Numbered from the stretch's first letter, positions 35,014 to 43,466 are shown. The stretch is 64,000 nucleotides of DNA from Paenibacillaceae bacterium (GCA_029256185.1 JAQSYI010000001.1:248001-312000), one strand, 5' to 3'. The notes: generated by a model from the sequence alone, not told the origin. Made by a program: numbers and translations.

Positions 35014-35402
35014 AGCTGAATGTAAGTTATGGTCTGCCTTTTGTTTCAGTTACAATTGAATTTCGTGGGCAGAAAATGATTCTGGAGAAGGTACTGGTTG
35101 ATACAGGTTCTGCGGGAACCATTTTTAGAGCAGACATTGTCGAAGCAATAGGGGTCGTTCCTGAATCGGAGGATCTAGTAGATACCATCCAAGGTGTTGG
35201 CGGAATCGAGTACATCTACACAAAGAGCTTTGATGCTGTATACTTCGATGGAATATATATAAATGATTTTCTGGTTGAAATAGGAAGTATGGAATATGGT
35301 TTGGAGATGGATGGAATTATCGGATTCGATTTTATTCGGATGGCTGGCTTGGTTATTGATACGGTGGACATGCTTGTGTTTTGTAAGACACGAGACAATT
35401 AA
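35010..35402 (+). CDS. retropepsin-like aspartic protease domain protein
   Basis: A 130-residue single-domain protein. The active-site motif VLVDTGSAGTIF (about 30-41) and the later hydrophobic-Gly strand DGIIGFDFI are the two hallmarks of retroviral-type aspartic proteases, which act as homodimers with one Asp from each subunit. There is no transmembrane segment or signal peptide, so it is cytoplasmic. It overlaps the preceding small gene by four bases. Base composition is distinctly AT-richer than in neighbouring genes (about 30% G+C by count at 35221-35280), hinting at a different origin. Its substrate is unknown. Confidence 0.82.
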   Translation: MKLNVSYGLPFVSVTIEFRGQKMILEKVLVDTGSAGTIFRADIVEAIGVVPESEDLVDTIQGVGGIEYIYTKSFDAVYFDGIYINDFLVEIGSMEYGLEMDGIIGFDFIRMAGLVIDTVDMLVFCKTRDN

Positions 35403-35430
35403 GCCAATAACAATCCGCAGGCAATATCAC

Positions 35431-35467
35431 AGAGAGGGAGGTAGGCCACCAGCCTGTCTCCCTCTCT
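35431..35467. terminator. bidirectional terminator after retropepsin pair
   Basis: AGAGAGGGAG (35431-35440) pairs perfectly with CTCCCTCTCT (35458-35467), and AGGC/GCCT extends the stem inside. It separates the plus-strand pair from the convergent glycosidase gene, whose stop is four bases away. Confidence 0.75.
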
Positions 35468-35470
35468 CTT

Positions 35471-37531
35471 CTAATATTCAAACACATAACTCTGGAACAG
35501 ATTCATTCCATCGATGCTGATAACCAATTCGTCGCCCGTCTGGACAAAGGGGGAAGGCGTCAGGTCAGGCGCCTGTCTTACAGCATGGACAGCCTCCTCC
35601 AGCTTGAGCCGGACTTCAAACGGGGGCGCCAGATGGCTGCCCGGTTCCTCTGTAACGTTCACCAGATGCAGCAGGTATCTCCGCTTCGCCTCATCTCTGA
35701 ACAGCGTCATTTCGATATGGCCCGGGGCGTTGGATACCAGGCGTTCGGGCTGCGCCAGGGACTTAATGAGCCTGGCGGTGATGCCGCGGCAGGAAATCTG
35801 CTGGTTGGCTTCAATCCCGGCTGCGAGCCAGAGAACTTTGCCACTCCCGTAACGGCCGCTAATGATCGCAGGATATTCCGTAGCGATTCCCGGCGGATTG
35901 GAATGAATAGAGGCGAACTTCGCAGTATCTGCCGGGTTGGTATAAGGCAGGGTAATCGTAGCCAGTACGGGATGGCCCTGGGGATTCTCCACCATCATCT
36001 GGGGTCCGGCATAGTTAAGAGGATACTTCCTGCTGTATTCATCCCCGAAGCAAGTCTCCCCCAGCCCGGTAGGCGCCAGATACGTGTTGGCTTCTGCGGT
36101 ATAACCGTTATAGGCAAGCCCCAGCAGTCTGCCGGCAAGCCGGTAGTCGGTTGTGCCCGATACATACAGGCTGCCGCCGTTACTCACATAATCAACCAAC
36201 TGGTCGATCTCATTGTCGTTGAGAATCGTAGCGTCCGTAAGAACCGCCAGCTTCTTGCCTTCCAGACGATCAAGCCGGTTGTTGGGCAAGACGGTATAGA
36301 GCATTCGCATCTCATTCAGCACTCTGGCCATGCCCAGTTGGGAAGACAATTGCCGATGCGTCCTTGCCGCAGCCTGGGGACCTGCCGGATCGGCATGAAG
36401 GTCGAATTTGGAATCATAGCTCATGATCAGCGCCGCTTCCGTCAGCATATCCCCGGTAAGGAAAGGCTCGTAAGGCTTGCTCTCGGCAAACAATTGTCCG
36501 ATTCGTTCATAGACCATGGGGTTTAACGTTCCCACAGGGTCGATTCCGTCGATAACAAGGAAGGCGCCATGATGAGCCAGGGTCAGAAAATTATGCAGGC
36601 GAAGGTCATCCAGACTCTTTGTGGTGGTATGCACCTTCAGACCGGGATCACAGCGGGAGGTCATGTACTCGAAGGGTTGGTTGTTGGTAGCCTCACGGAA
36701 GCTCTTGCAGATGTAGCTTTGCTGCAGAAAACCGCCATACAAATCACCGCCGGCAAAGTCGTTGGCCTCATTCACCTCATAGCCCACGCCATATCCCCAT
36801 TGGTGGCTGATAGTGGAGAATTGATGCTCGATCGACACATCAGGCTTCAGACTCTTGAGCTCCTTGGTGCAGAAGGAAGCAAATTCGCCGATCCAGCGGT
36901 GCCGCGCCGCTTGAAGCCTGCGCCAGCCTTCATCCTTCCAATCCACGGTTAACGGAAGGGGTTGCCCAGTTTCGGCCATGAACCGGCTTTGGCAGGCATC
37001 GCAATAACAGACGATGGGCCAGAAGGTCATATCGAGAAAGATGCCCTCCATCTCATACTCGTCCATGAATTCCCGGAACTGCTCCTTGAGAAATTCTCTG
37101 TAGCCCATTTGGTTGGGGCACAAATACCCGTAACGCCCCCCTGACATGAATTCATGCTCGCTGTCCTTGCGGCTTCCTGAGCCATCGGGATGGCGCATCC
37201 GCCACTCCGGATGATCTTCATATGCACAATTGTTATAGATCAGGCTATAATAGGCTATAACGTCCATGCCCGCTTCGTGGCACAGGTCAAACAGCTTTCT
37301 GATTTTGTTGGTTCCTTGGAAGGCCCGGTGGGTGCGGCCGCTCTTGCTGTCCCAGTTGCACAAGCCCACATGCGAATGAATGTAGATCATGGGGCTTTGG
37401 ATTTGGCCTTTTTGGAGACAATCAAAATAGTGTTGGGGATCAAATTCGCTCATGAACTGACTGTCCCAATCCTCAATGTGCATATCGACCAGATTGCGCC
37501 GGAAGCTTGTTTTATACCAATTGCCACCCAT
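35471..37531 (-). CDS. glycoside hydrolase with GHL6-like barrel and beta-galactosidase-trimerisation-like domain
   Basis: A 686-residue protein, no signal peptide. The start at 37531 follows CAGGGGGAA; the ATG at 37588 does not. The N-terminal TIM barrel (MIYIHSHVGLCNWDS, IRKLFDLCHEAGMDVIAYYSL, MEGIFLDMTFWP, CYCDACQSRF) fits the putative glycosyl hydrolase family Pfam calls GHL6. The middle region (about 380-590) has the flavodoxin-like shape of the beta-galactosidase trimerisation domain (KLAVLTDATILNDNEIDQLVDYVSNGG), followed by a small C-terminal beta domain. Some proteins of this plan are alpha-L-fucosidases (GH151), others are uncharacterised. It is divergent from an AraC regulator, which likely controls it. 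Confidence 0.7.
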   Translation of the reverse strand: MGGNWYKTSFRRNLVDMHIEDWDSQFMSEFDPQHYFDCLQKGQIQSPMIYIHSHVGLCNWDSKSGRTHRAFQGTNKIRKLFDLCHEAGMDVIAYYSLIYNNCAYEDHPEWRMRHPDGSGSRKDSEHEFMSGGRYGYLCPNQMGYREFLKEQFREFMDEYEMEGIFLDMTFWPIVCYCDACQSRFMAETGQPLPLTVDWKDEGWRRLQAARHRWIGEFASFCTKELKSLKPDVSIEHQFSTISHQWGYGVGYEVNEANDFAGGDLYGGFLQQSYICKSFREATNNQPFEYMTSRCDPGLKVHTTTKSLDDLRLHNFLTLAHHGAFLVIDGIDPVGTLNPMVYERIGQLFAESKPYEPFLTGDMLTEAALIMSYDSKFDLHADPAGPQAAARTHRQLSSQLGMARVLNEMRMLYTVLPNNRLDRLEGKKLAVLTDATILNDNEIDQLVDYVSNGGSLYVSGTTDYRLAGRLLGLAYNGYTAEANTYLAPTGLGETCFGDEYSRKYPLNYAGPQMMVENPQGHPVLATITLPYTNPADTAKFASIHSNPPGIATEYPAIISGRYGSGKVLWLAAGIEANQQISCRGITARLIKSLAQPERLVSNAPGHIEMTLFRDEAKRRYLLHLVNVTEEPGSHLAPPFEVRLKLEEAVHAVRQAPDLTPSPFVQTGDELVISIDGMNLFQSYVFEY

Positions 37532-37680
37532 ATGATCATTCCCCCTGTAATTGTCCGGTTGTTGTTCGTAAACCAGGTCGGTCACCATTATTATAGGTTT
37601 AACCGTTCGCGGATCACATGGCCTATCTTCATCTTTAGATGGGCGATATTCATCTTTGTGAAGGGGGTTCTTTTCTCACA

Positions 37681-38658
37681 ATGGAAGCTGTCCGTTATGC
37701 CGGGGAAGATTATTTTCTGCCCGATGCTCCCTTTTATATCAACAAGATGAATGAAGCGGTGAAGGATAAAGCCAAGGATCATTCCCATGATTTTGTGGAA
37801 ATCTGCTATGTCCATGCGGGGAAAGGCTATCACCGGGTGGATGGGGTGGAATACAGGGTCTATAAAGGCGACTTGTTTATTATTCATTATGACATGAGCC
37901 ACTCCTTTTACCGGGAGACGGCTGATGATGATTTGATCATCTACAATATTGTGTTCAAGCCCGCCTTTTTCGATCAGGTCCTGTCCGGGATTCAGGATCT
38001 TGATTTTGGGCTGCTCTCCGCCTCCTTCCTCTTCGGCGATCTTATGTCAGGCGCTACAGGCACCCATAGGCTGCAGCTGTCCCCGGAGGAGCAGATGAGC
38101 ATCGATGCATTGGCAGAGAACATGCACAGAGAATTCAGCCAGAAGCTGAACGGGCATATGAGCATCATCCGGGCGTATATGATCGAGCTCGTCATCAAGA
38201 TTGTCCGGTGCTTATCAGCCAAGGAAGCCAGTTACAGGAACAGCATGCCTGCGGACAAGAATCCCATCGTAAGTGAGATCATGCGGTATTTGGAGGAGAA
38301 TTATTCGGAGAGCATCAGCCTGAGCCGGCTATCGCTGCAGTCGTTCTTCAGCAAGGGCTATCTGTGCAAGGTGTTCAAGGAGGCGACGGGGCGCACCATC
38401 TCCGAGTACCAGCAGAACAAGCGGATCAGCGAGGCCTGCCGTCTGATCTCCAGTACCGGGATGAGCATGACCGAGATCGGGCTGCATTGCGGCTTCTCGG
38501 ACTATAAGTCCTTTTATAAGGTGTTTCGAAAAATAACAAACAAGAGCCCTTCCGAATACCGGAAGGACTCGCTGCAGGGGGATCAGGACCTCAATGGCCG
38601 TTCTCCAGAAAAAGCCGGGTCCGCTCAAACAAAACGGGCTGAATCCCCGGATAAGTAA
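37681..38658 (+). CDS. AraC-family regulator adjacent to glycosidase gene
   Basis: A 325-residue regulator. A cupin-type N-terminal sensor (HSHDFVEICYVHAGKGYHRV, GDLFIIHYDMSHSFY) is followed by the double helix-turn-helix (LQSFFSKGYLCKVFKEATGRTISEY; EIGLHCGFSDYKSFYKVFRKITNKSPSEY). The start is uncertain: the ATG at 37681 has GAAGGGGG but 13 bases away, while the ATG at 37639 has no site. About 30 residues follow the domain end and are encoded opposite the 3' end of the convergent Nudix gene, with a 68-bp overlap. It is divergent from the glycosidase gene and probably its regulator. Confidence 0.85.
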   Translation: MEAVRYAGEDYFLPDAPFYINKMNEAVKDKAKDHSHDFVEICYVHAGKGYHRVDGVEYRVYKGDLFIIHYDMSHSFYRETADDDLIIYNIVFKPAFFDQVLSGIQDLDFGLLSASFLFGDLMSGATGTHRLQLSPEEQMSIDALAENMHREFSQKLNGHMSIIRAYMIELVIKIVRCLSAKEASYRNSMPADKNPIVSEIMRYLEENYSESISLSRLSLQSFFSKGYLCKVFKEATGRTISEYQQNKRISEACRLISSTGMSMTEIGLHCGFSDYKSFYKVFRKITNKSPSEYRKDSLQGDQDLNGRSPEKAGSAQTKRAESPDK

Positions 38659-39025
38659 GCTCTGGCAGCTGCGGCAGCTGCTCGAACCGGGCGGCCTCTG
38701 CAATCTCACTGTCAGGCAGCACGCCCCATTCCTCCACTTCTGCGAAGAAAAGCCCGCCATAGGATTCATCGGATAACTCACGCTTGACTGAGTAGAGACA
38801 GACGGGGGCAAGGGAGAACACGGCGGCCCCCGTTTCCTCAACCAGCTCCCGCCTGGCCGTATCCGCGATGGCCTCGCCCGGCTCCCGCCTGCCTCCGGGA
38901 ATTTCCCATGTACAGCGTTCCCGGTGTCTGACCAGAATCCAATGGCCCTTGTACCGGGCGGTGATAACGGCAAACTTCAACCCGTCGTTCGGGATGGAGC
39001 CGAATTCGTAAAATTGGATCTGCAT
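38591..39025 (-). CDS. Nudix hydrolase (MutT/8-oxo-dGTPase-like)
   Basis: A 144-residue pyrophosphatase. The complete Nudix box (GGRREPGEAIADTARRELV, then EETGA) supplies the metal-binding Glu residues. The N-terminal strand VITARYKGHWILVRHRER is that of MutT-like enzymes, which clear damaged nucleotides or related diphosphates. The second ATG (39025) has GAGGTGA at proper distance; the first (39031) is too close to it. The next gene upstream encodes an acetyltransferase, 16 bp away, so the pair is likely co-transcribed. Its 3' end overlaps the convergent AraC gene by 68 bp. The substrate is not predictable. Confidence 0.88.
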   Translation of the reverse strand: MQIQFYEFGSIPNDGLKFAVITARYKGHWILVRHRERCTWEIPGGRREPGEAIADTARRELVEETGAAVFSLAPVCLYSVKRELSDESYGGLFFAEVEEWGVLPDSEIAEAARFEQLPQLPELTYPGIQPVLFERTRLFLENGH

Positions 39026-39041
39026 ATGCATTCACCTCGGT

Positions 39042-39545
39042 TTATAACAGGAGCTTCTGATAAGTCACAATGTCCAGCAGCCTGCCGAATTTACGGCCGA
39101 TCTCCCTGTAATGGGCGCATTGGCTGTAGCCGTGTCTGACGAAAATATTCCTGCTCCGCTCATTGTCCAGACAAACCGTAGCTACCAGGGAATGAAAGCC
39201 GTTGGTCCGGGCGACGCCCTCAATAAAATCCAGGGCCTGGTCTCCGATCCCTTGGCCTGCGCAGTCGGGCTTCAGATAGATGGTCACTTCACCGCTGATC
39301 TGATAAGCTTGCTTCTTCTTATGCTGGGTAATCAACACATACCCCGCTGTTTGTCCCGCGCGGCTAATGACATAGGATTCAAAGCGGGGGTCCGCACTCA
39401 GCACGGAATCCCGCATTTCCTCCACACCCAGAGCCTCCGTATGGAACGACACGGTGGTATTCAAGACGTAATAATTATAAATGGAGGTTACTTCCTCCAG
39501 ATGGGCTTCAGTCATCTTAACATACTGTACGGCTTCCATTTGCAA
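39042..39545 (-). CDS. GNAT-family N-acetyltransferase (phosphinothricin-acetyltransferase-like)
   Basis: A 167-residue acyltransferase. The order of strands matches the PAT group of GNAT enzymes: HLEEVTSIYNYYVLNTTVSF at the start, AGYVLITQH, EVTIYLKPDCAGQGIGDQAL carrying the acetyl-CoA pyrophosphate loop (Q/R-x-x-G-x-G/A type), LVATVCLDNERSRNIFVRHGY, then the closing REIGRKFGR strand. Such enzymes acetylate small amines such as methionine derivatives or phosphinothricin. The TTG at 39545 has AGGAGG six bases upstream and is preferred over the ATG two codons later, which is too far. It probably forms a unit with the Nudix gene. Confidence 0.85.
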   Translation of the reverse strand: MQMEAVQYVKMTEAHLEEVTSIYNYYVLNTTVSFHTEALGVEEMRDSVLSADPRFESYVISRAGQTAGYVLITQHKKKQAYQISGEVTIYLKPDCAGQGIGDQALDFIEGVARTNGFHSLVATVCLDNERSRNIFVRHGYSQCAHYREIGRKFGRLLDIVTYQKLLL

Positions 39546-39584
39546 CAGCTGCCTCCTTCAGGTGCAGGACAAGAGCAAAGTCCT

Positions 39585-40478
39585 CTATGGTCTGGCATTC
39601 ACTCGGGAGGTGGAGTATTCCTCCGCGTACCAGTTGATGATCTTGCGGGCGATGCTGATTTCCTCCGGGAGTACAGGCAGATGGTCCGCGGTGAACCAGC
39701 CTGCTTCCACAATCTCTGCCCCGTCCACCCGGATCTCACCGCTCTCATAGTCGGCCACGAATCCGATCATGAGCGAGTTGGGAAACGGCCATTGCTGGCT
39801 GCCGAAGTAGCGGATGTTGGATACCTTCAGGCCCACTTCCTCCATGATCTCCCGCCTGACACAGTCCTCCAGCGTTTCCCCCGGCTCCACGAATCCGGCG
39901 ATCAGGCTGAACATATTGCCCTTGAAGTGCTTGGCATGGGCCAACAGAATCTTCCCGTCCCGGAGAATGGCGGTGATTACCGCAGGGGAGATGCGGGGAT
40001 AACAGATCAAGCCGCATGACGGGCAAACCTTCGCATGCTCCTCCGTCATCCTGTCCATCGGCGCGCCGCATCGGCCGCAGAATTGGTGGGTCTGATCCCA
40101 GGCCATAATCTGCACGGCGCGGCCCACCAGATAGAAGAGGTCCTCGTCGATGGCTCCGTATAATCCCCGAATGTCGCTGAATTGCATGCCTGCTGGTGAG
40201 GCGGCATCAGGCGGCAACTCTGCAGAGTAGCAGGGATGGTCTTCGAAGGTGCCCAGATATTGGGTGCGGACCGGTTCGATCCGCCACTCCAGCAAGCTTG
40301 GAGCAAACGGGATGCCCGGAGTACCGCCGTCTGTGCTGACCAGCAGCCGGTTGGCGCTGAAGACGAACCAGTAAGCGCAGCAGCCGGGCTCATGCCGGTT
40401 GGTGCAAGATGGGATATAACGCTTATACACACTGTCGCGGGGCTTTTGCATTTGTCGGACCACTCCATTAGCAGCCAT
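39585..40478 (-). CDS. nudC: NADH pyrophosphatase / RNA NAD-decapping enzyme NudC
   Basis: A 297-residue enzyme with all NudC hallmarks: a zinc ribbon with C134, C137, C152 and C155 (CGRCG and CPSCG), a Nudix box starting GFVEPGETLEDCVRRE with the EEVGL ending (about 195-217), and the family signature SQQWPFPNSLM. NudC hydrolyses NAD(H) to NMN(H) and AMP and removes NAD caps from RNA 5' ends. It is cytoplasmic. The ATG at 40478 has a GAGAAGG site, and an extended -10 promoter lies 45 bp upstream. All metal-binding residues are present, so it should be active. Confidence 0.95.
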   Translation of the reverse strand: MAANGVVRQMQKPRDSVYKRYIPSCTNRHEPGCCAYWFVFSANRLLVSTDGGTPGIPFAPSLLEWRIEPVRTQYLGTFEDHPCYSAELPPDAASPAGMQFSDIRGLYGAIDEDLFYLVGRAVQIMAWDQTHQFCGRCGAPMDRMTEEHAKVCPSCGLICYPRISPAVITAILRDGKILLAHAKHFKGNMFSLIAGFVEPGETLEDCVRREIMEEVGLKVSNIRYFGSQQWPFPNSLMIGFVADYESGEIRVDGAEIVEAGWFTADHLPVLPEEISIARKIINWYAEEYSTSRVNARP

Positions 40479-40522
40479 GGACTGCCTTCTCTGTAGGATT
40501 TGTGAACAAAAACAATAAGCAA

Positions 40523-40531
40523 ATTATAGCA
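40523..40531 (-). promoter_or_regulatory. extended -10 promoter of nudC
   Basis: On the minus strand TGCTATAAT forms a perfect extended -10 element, 45 bp before the nudC ATG. The remaining 190 bp up to the methylase gene show no gene and no other clear signal. Confidence 0.6.
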
Positions 40532-40725
40532 CTTCAGCCGCGCGGCATAAATACCGTTTGGGAGAGGGGCGGTTTTTGGCTCCTATGCCGGGCATGACCT
40601 GTCTTGTATTGCCGTACCTGGAGGTGCAGTCACCTTGTGTTCAACGGATAATTTTGAGACAATCGTAAATACAGTTCAGCAGCAGGGGCACGGAGACCAG
40701 TCTGATGGGAAAAGAGGTTGCGGTC

Positions 40726-41820
40726 ATGAATAAACCCTCGATATATGGACTTACCTTTGAGAGCTTGGCCGCATGGCTTGCCGGTCACGGGTACAGGAGC
40801 TTCCAGGCCTCCCGGGTCTGGGACTGGCTGTACAGGAAGCGTGCCGCGGATTTCACCGGAATGACCGATGTGAATCCCCAATGCCGGGATTTGCTCCAGG
40901 AGCACTATACCCTTCATACATTAACCGTTCATCTGAAGCAGGAAGCGTCCGACGGGACGGTGAAATATCTGTTCCGGCTCCATGACGGCAATCTGATCGA
41001 AACGGTGCTTATGCGGCATAAATACGGATTATCGGTCTGTGTGACCACACAGGTAGGGTGCAGCATCGGCTGCAGCTTCTGTGCCAGCGGCCTGCTGGCC
41101 AAGCGCCGCGACCTGTCAGCCGGCGAGATTGTGGAACAGATCATGAGAGTCCAGCTTGGCTTGGATGAGGCTGGCCAGGGGGAAGTGGTAGGCTACGTAG
41201 TGGTCATGGGGATTGGTGAGCCGTTCGACAATTATGCCAACCTGATCGATTGCCTCAGGGTGATGCAGGATCCCAAGGGGTTGGCGCTGGGGCCCAGGCA
41301 TATCACCGTCTCCACCAGCGGTCTGGCCCACCGGATCCGTGAATTTGCCGACAGCGGCCTGCGGGTCAATCTGGCCGTGTCTCTGCATGCGGCGGATAAT
41401 GACACCCGCACCCGGATCATGAAGATCAACCGCGCCTATCCGCTGGAGGACTTGATGATGGCGGTGGATTATTATCTGGAGCGTACCAACCGGAGAATTA
41501 CACTGGAATATATTATGCTCAAGGATGTGAATGACCGGAGGGAGGATGCGCAGAGGCTTGCCGAGCTCGTCGGGCCCCGGAGGAAGCTGATCGGGGTGAA
41601 TCTGATCCCGTACAATCCGGTGGACGAGCACAGCCGGTACCAGAGAAGCGGAGAGGCGGTCATGCGGGATTTCTATGACGTGTTGAAGAGAGAGCGGGTG
41701 AACTGCAGCATCCGGCTGGAGCACGGGACGGATATTGAGGCGGCTTGCGGGCAACTGCGGAGCAAGCAGATCAAGCTGGAGGAACGAGAAGGGATCGACC
41801 AAGCGGTAAGCAGGCAATAG
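40726..41820 (+). CDS. rlmN: RlmN-like radical SAM rRNA/tRNA adenine-C2 methyltransferase
   Basis: A 364-residue radical SAM enzyme of the RlmN/Cfr family, which methylates an adenine of 23S rRNA (and of tRNA for RlmN). The iron-sulphur cluster cysteines are C112, C116 and C119 in [17 protein letters not shown] and HITVSTSG bind SAM; a catalytic Cys is in AACGQL near the end. The N-terminal accessory domain (about 1-75) is present. The stretch [18 protein letters not shown] differs from the Bacillus housekeeping RlmN and may mark a paralogue or a Cfr-like branch. The start at 40726 and an ATG at 40705 both have usable sites. It precedes greA. Confidence 0.88.
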   Translation: MNKPSIYGLTFESLAAWLAGHGYRSFQASRVWDWLYRKRAADFTGMTDVNPQCRDLLQEHYTLHTLTVHLKQEASDGTVKYLFRLHDGNLIETVLMRHKYGLSVCVTTQVGCSIGCSFCASGLLAKRRDLSAGEIVEQIMRVQLGLDEAGQGEVVGYVVVMGIGEPFDNYANLIDCLRVMQDPKGLALGPRHITVSTSGLAHRIREFADSGLRVNLAVSLHAADNDTRTRIMKINRAYPLEDLMMAVDYYLERTNRRITLEYIMLKDVNDRREDAQRLAELVGPRRKLIGVNLIPYNPVDEHSRYQRSGEAVMRDFYDVLKRERVNCSIRLEHGTDIEAACGQLRSKQIKLEEREGIDQAVSRQ

Positions 41821-41924
41821 GCAAAAGAAGGGGCAGCGGCTGTTTTGTCACATAAAAAGACTGCAATAGCAGGCAGGTATAGGGTAGAATGAATAACAGG
41901 AAGCAGGAATGGGAGATGTAGCAG

Positions 41925-42404
41925 GTGTCCAATGAAGAAGTGATTTTGACCAAGGAAGGTTTGGCCAAGCTGGAAGAGGAGCTGCGGGAGCTGAAGACGG
42001 TAAAGCGCAAGGAACTGGCCAACCGCCTGAAGACCGCGATCAGCTATGGAGATTTGAAGGAGAACAGCGAGTATCACTCCGCCAAGGAAGACCAGGCATT
42101 CATGGAGACCCGGATCAAGGTGCTGGAGAAGATGCTGGTCAACGTCCGTGTGGTGGATGCGGACAGCCTGGACATGAACGTTGTCAGTGTCGGGGCCACT
42201 GTTACGCTCTATGACAAGGAGTTCGCGGAGAAGATTGCTTACACGGTAGTCAGTCCGGCCGAGGCTGATGTGAACGACAACAAGATTTCCTATGAGAGCC
42301 CTCTGGGCAAGGAACTGTTGGGCAAAGCAGTGGGGGATGTAGTCAGTGTCAATGCGCCTATGGGTGTCATCGAATATGAGCTGCTTGAGATTAGATTTGC
42401 ATAA
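41925..42404 (+). CDS. greA: transcription elongation factor GreA
   Basis: A 159-residue protein of standard GreA length, starting at a GTG with GGGAGATG upstream. The N-terminal coiled coil (LTKEGLAKLEEELRELK, then ISYGDLKENSEYHSAKEDQ) carries the acidic tip residues D and E that bring magnesium to the RNA polymerase active centre for transcript cleavage. The C-terminal FKBP-like domain (VGATVTLYD, ISYESPLGKELLGKAVGD) binds the polymerase. It rescues backtracked complexes. It lies 104 bp behind the RlmN-like gene on the same strand and ends at a structured terminator. Confidence 0.95.
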   Translation: MSNEEVILTKEGLAKLEEELRELKTVKRKELANRLKTAISYGDLKENSEYHSAKEDQAFMETRIKVLEKMLVNVRVVDADSLDMNVVSVGATVTLYDKEFAEKIAYTVVSPAEADVNDNKISYESPLGKELLGKAVGDVVSVNAPMGVIEYELLEIRFA

Positions 42405-42464
42405 GGACTCGCAGGTGGATTGCACCGGCGTTCTTATTTAGCTGAAAACCGGATAATCCTATTT

Positions 42465-42555
42465 CTGGCGGACTCCGATGATCTTATGGGTTCCCGGTTA
42501 ACCCTTTCCAGGGGAATCGGGCCGGTAAGGTCTGTGGAGTCCGCCGGATTTTTTT
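42465..42555 (+). terminator. terminator with long structured loop after greA
   Basis: CTGGCGGACTCC (42465-42476) pairs with GGAGTCCGCCGG (42536-42547), with one wobble, and is followed by a run of seven T (42549-42555). The 59-base loop contains its own GGGTT/AACCC hairpin. Position and T-run indicate termination of greA. Confidence 0.75.
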
Positions 42556-42618
42556 ACTCCTGATTTTATCCCTTTTAGCATCATCCGGGTCCTTTGGCGC
42601 CGACTCACTGCTTGCTTT

Positions 42619-43284
42619 TCAGGACTGCTCCCCTTTTGCCAGCCGGATTATATCCTTGGGATTGATGATCGGAGACGGATAGCCGGATTTGACCAGTTGG
42701 ATCATCGCATCGCCCAGTTCAGCCAGCGTAACCAGTTGATTGGGCATCAGCAGCTTAAGCGGATGATACAGCCAGCTTAAAGCACGATAGTAGGCATGGG
42801 TATGCTTCAATCCCTTGATGGGATGGATGTAGCCTGGCCGGAACATATAGGCTCCCCTGAACGGCAGTGCAAGCAGTGCGTTCTCTGTCCGTCCCTTCAC
42901 CCGGGCCCACATGACTTTGCCCTGCTCCGAGCTGTCTGTGCTCATTCCTGTTACATAACAGAAGACCATCTCCGGGTTGGCTCCGGCCAGCAGATTGGCC
43001 ATGTGCATAGTAAGGTCATAGGTCAGCCCTGTATACTCCTCTTCCTTCATTCCCACCGACGAGACACCCAGGCAGAAGAAGCAGGCGTCATAACCGGTCA
43101 GTTGGGCGGCCGCAGGTCTGAGATCGGAGAAATCGGGATGGATCACCTCCACAAGCTTGGGGTGGCTGATGCCGCAGCTCTTGCGGCTGATTACCAGGAC
43201 CTGCTCCACATCCTGATGGATTAAGCACCGGTGCAGCACTCCCTCGCCTACCATTCCTGTCGCGCCAGTAACGATAACCTTCAT
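42619..43284 (-). CDS. NAD(P)-binding Rossmann protein (NmrA/atypical SDR-like)
   Basis: A 221-residue protein. It begins MKVIVTGATGMVGEGV, the glycine-rich dinucleotide loop of extended/atypical short-chain dehydrogenases, followed by VLVISRKS at the end of the second strand and a YVTGMSTDSSEQGKVMWARVKG segment with the usual Ser/Lys positions. Length and pattern match the YbjT/HTATIP2-like oxidoreductase group, often annotated only as NAD-dependent epimerase. It is probably cytoplasmic. It has its own promoter (43325-43354) and a GAGGGGAT site, and is convergent with greA. The substrate is unknown. Confidence 0.82.
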   Translation of the reverse strand: MKVIVTGATGMVGEGVLHRCLIHQDVEQVLVISRKSCGISHPKLVEVIHPDFSDLRPAAAQLTGYDACFFCLGVSSVGMKEEEYTGLTYDLTMHMANLLAGANPEMVFCYVTGMSTDSSEQGKVMWARVKGRTENALLALPFRGAYMFRPGYIHPIKGLKHTHAYYRALSWLYHPLKLLMPNQLVTLAELGDAMIQLVKSGYPSPIINPKDIIRLAKGEQS

Positions 43285-43324
43285 TCTACCAGATCCCCTC
43301 TGTGTAATAGAACCCGTTTCTTGA

Positions 43325-43354
43325 ATAATAAATGATCATTCGGTTAAAAGTCAA
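43325..43354 (-). promoter_or_regulatory. sigma-A promoter with embedded palindrome, Rossmann-protein gene
   Basis: On the minus strand TTGACT (-35), an 18-bp spacer and TATTAT (-10) stand about 40 bp before the ATG. The spacer contains the palindrome AATGATCATT (43331-43340), a candidate repressor site. Confidence 0.6.
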
Positions 43355-43379
43355 CCCGATTGCCAGTGACTACCCTGCG

Positions 43380-43408
43380 TTACAAAAAAATAGGCGGTTT
43401 ATTATGCT
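43380..43408 (+). promoter_or_regulatory. candidate promoter of glycosyltransferase gene
   Basis: TTACAA (43380-43385), a 17-bp spacer and TATGCT (43403-43408) precede the glycosyltransferase start by about 85 bp, leaving a long AT-rich leader. Confidence 0.5.
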
Positions 43409-43432
43409 ATCGCTAACTCATGAGTTATAATC

Positions 43433-43466
43433 ATTCTATTATTGTTTATTACAATAATTCTATTAT
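43433..43466 (+). repeat. AT-rich leader with direct and inverted repeats
   Basis: ATTCTATTAT occurs at 43433-43442 and again at 43457-43466, 24 bp apart. Between them TTATTG (43439-43444) and CAATAA (43452-43457) can form a hairpin. It lies in the untranslated leader of the glycosyltransferase gene and may be an operator or leader structure. Confidence 0.4.

Noticed and set aside
42465..42555. Riboswitch
   Set aside because: The structure follows greA and ends in a T-run; no gene starts downstream on that strand, so it is a terminator.
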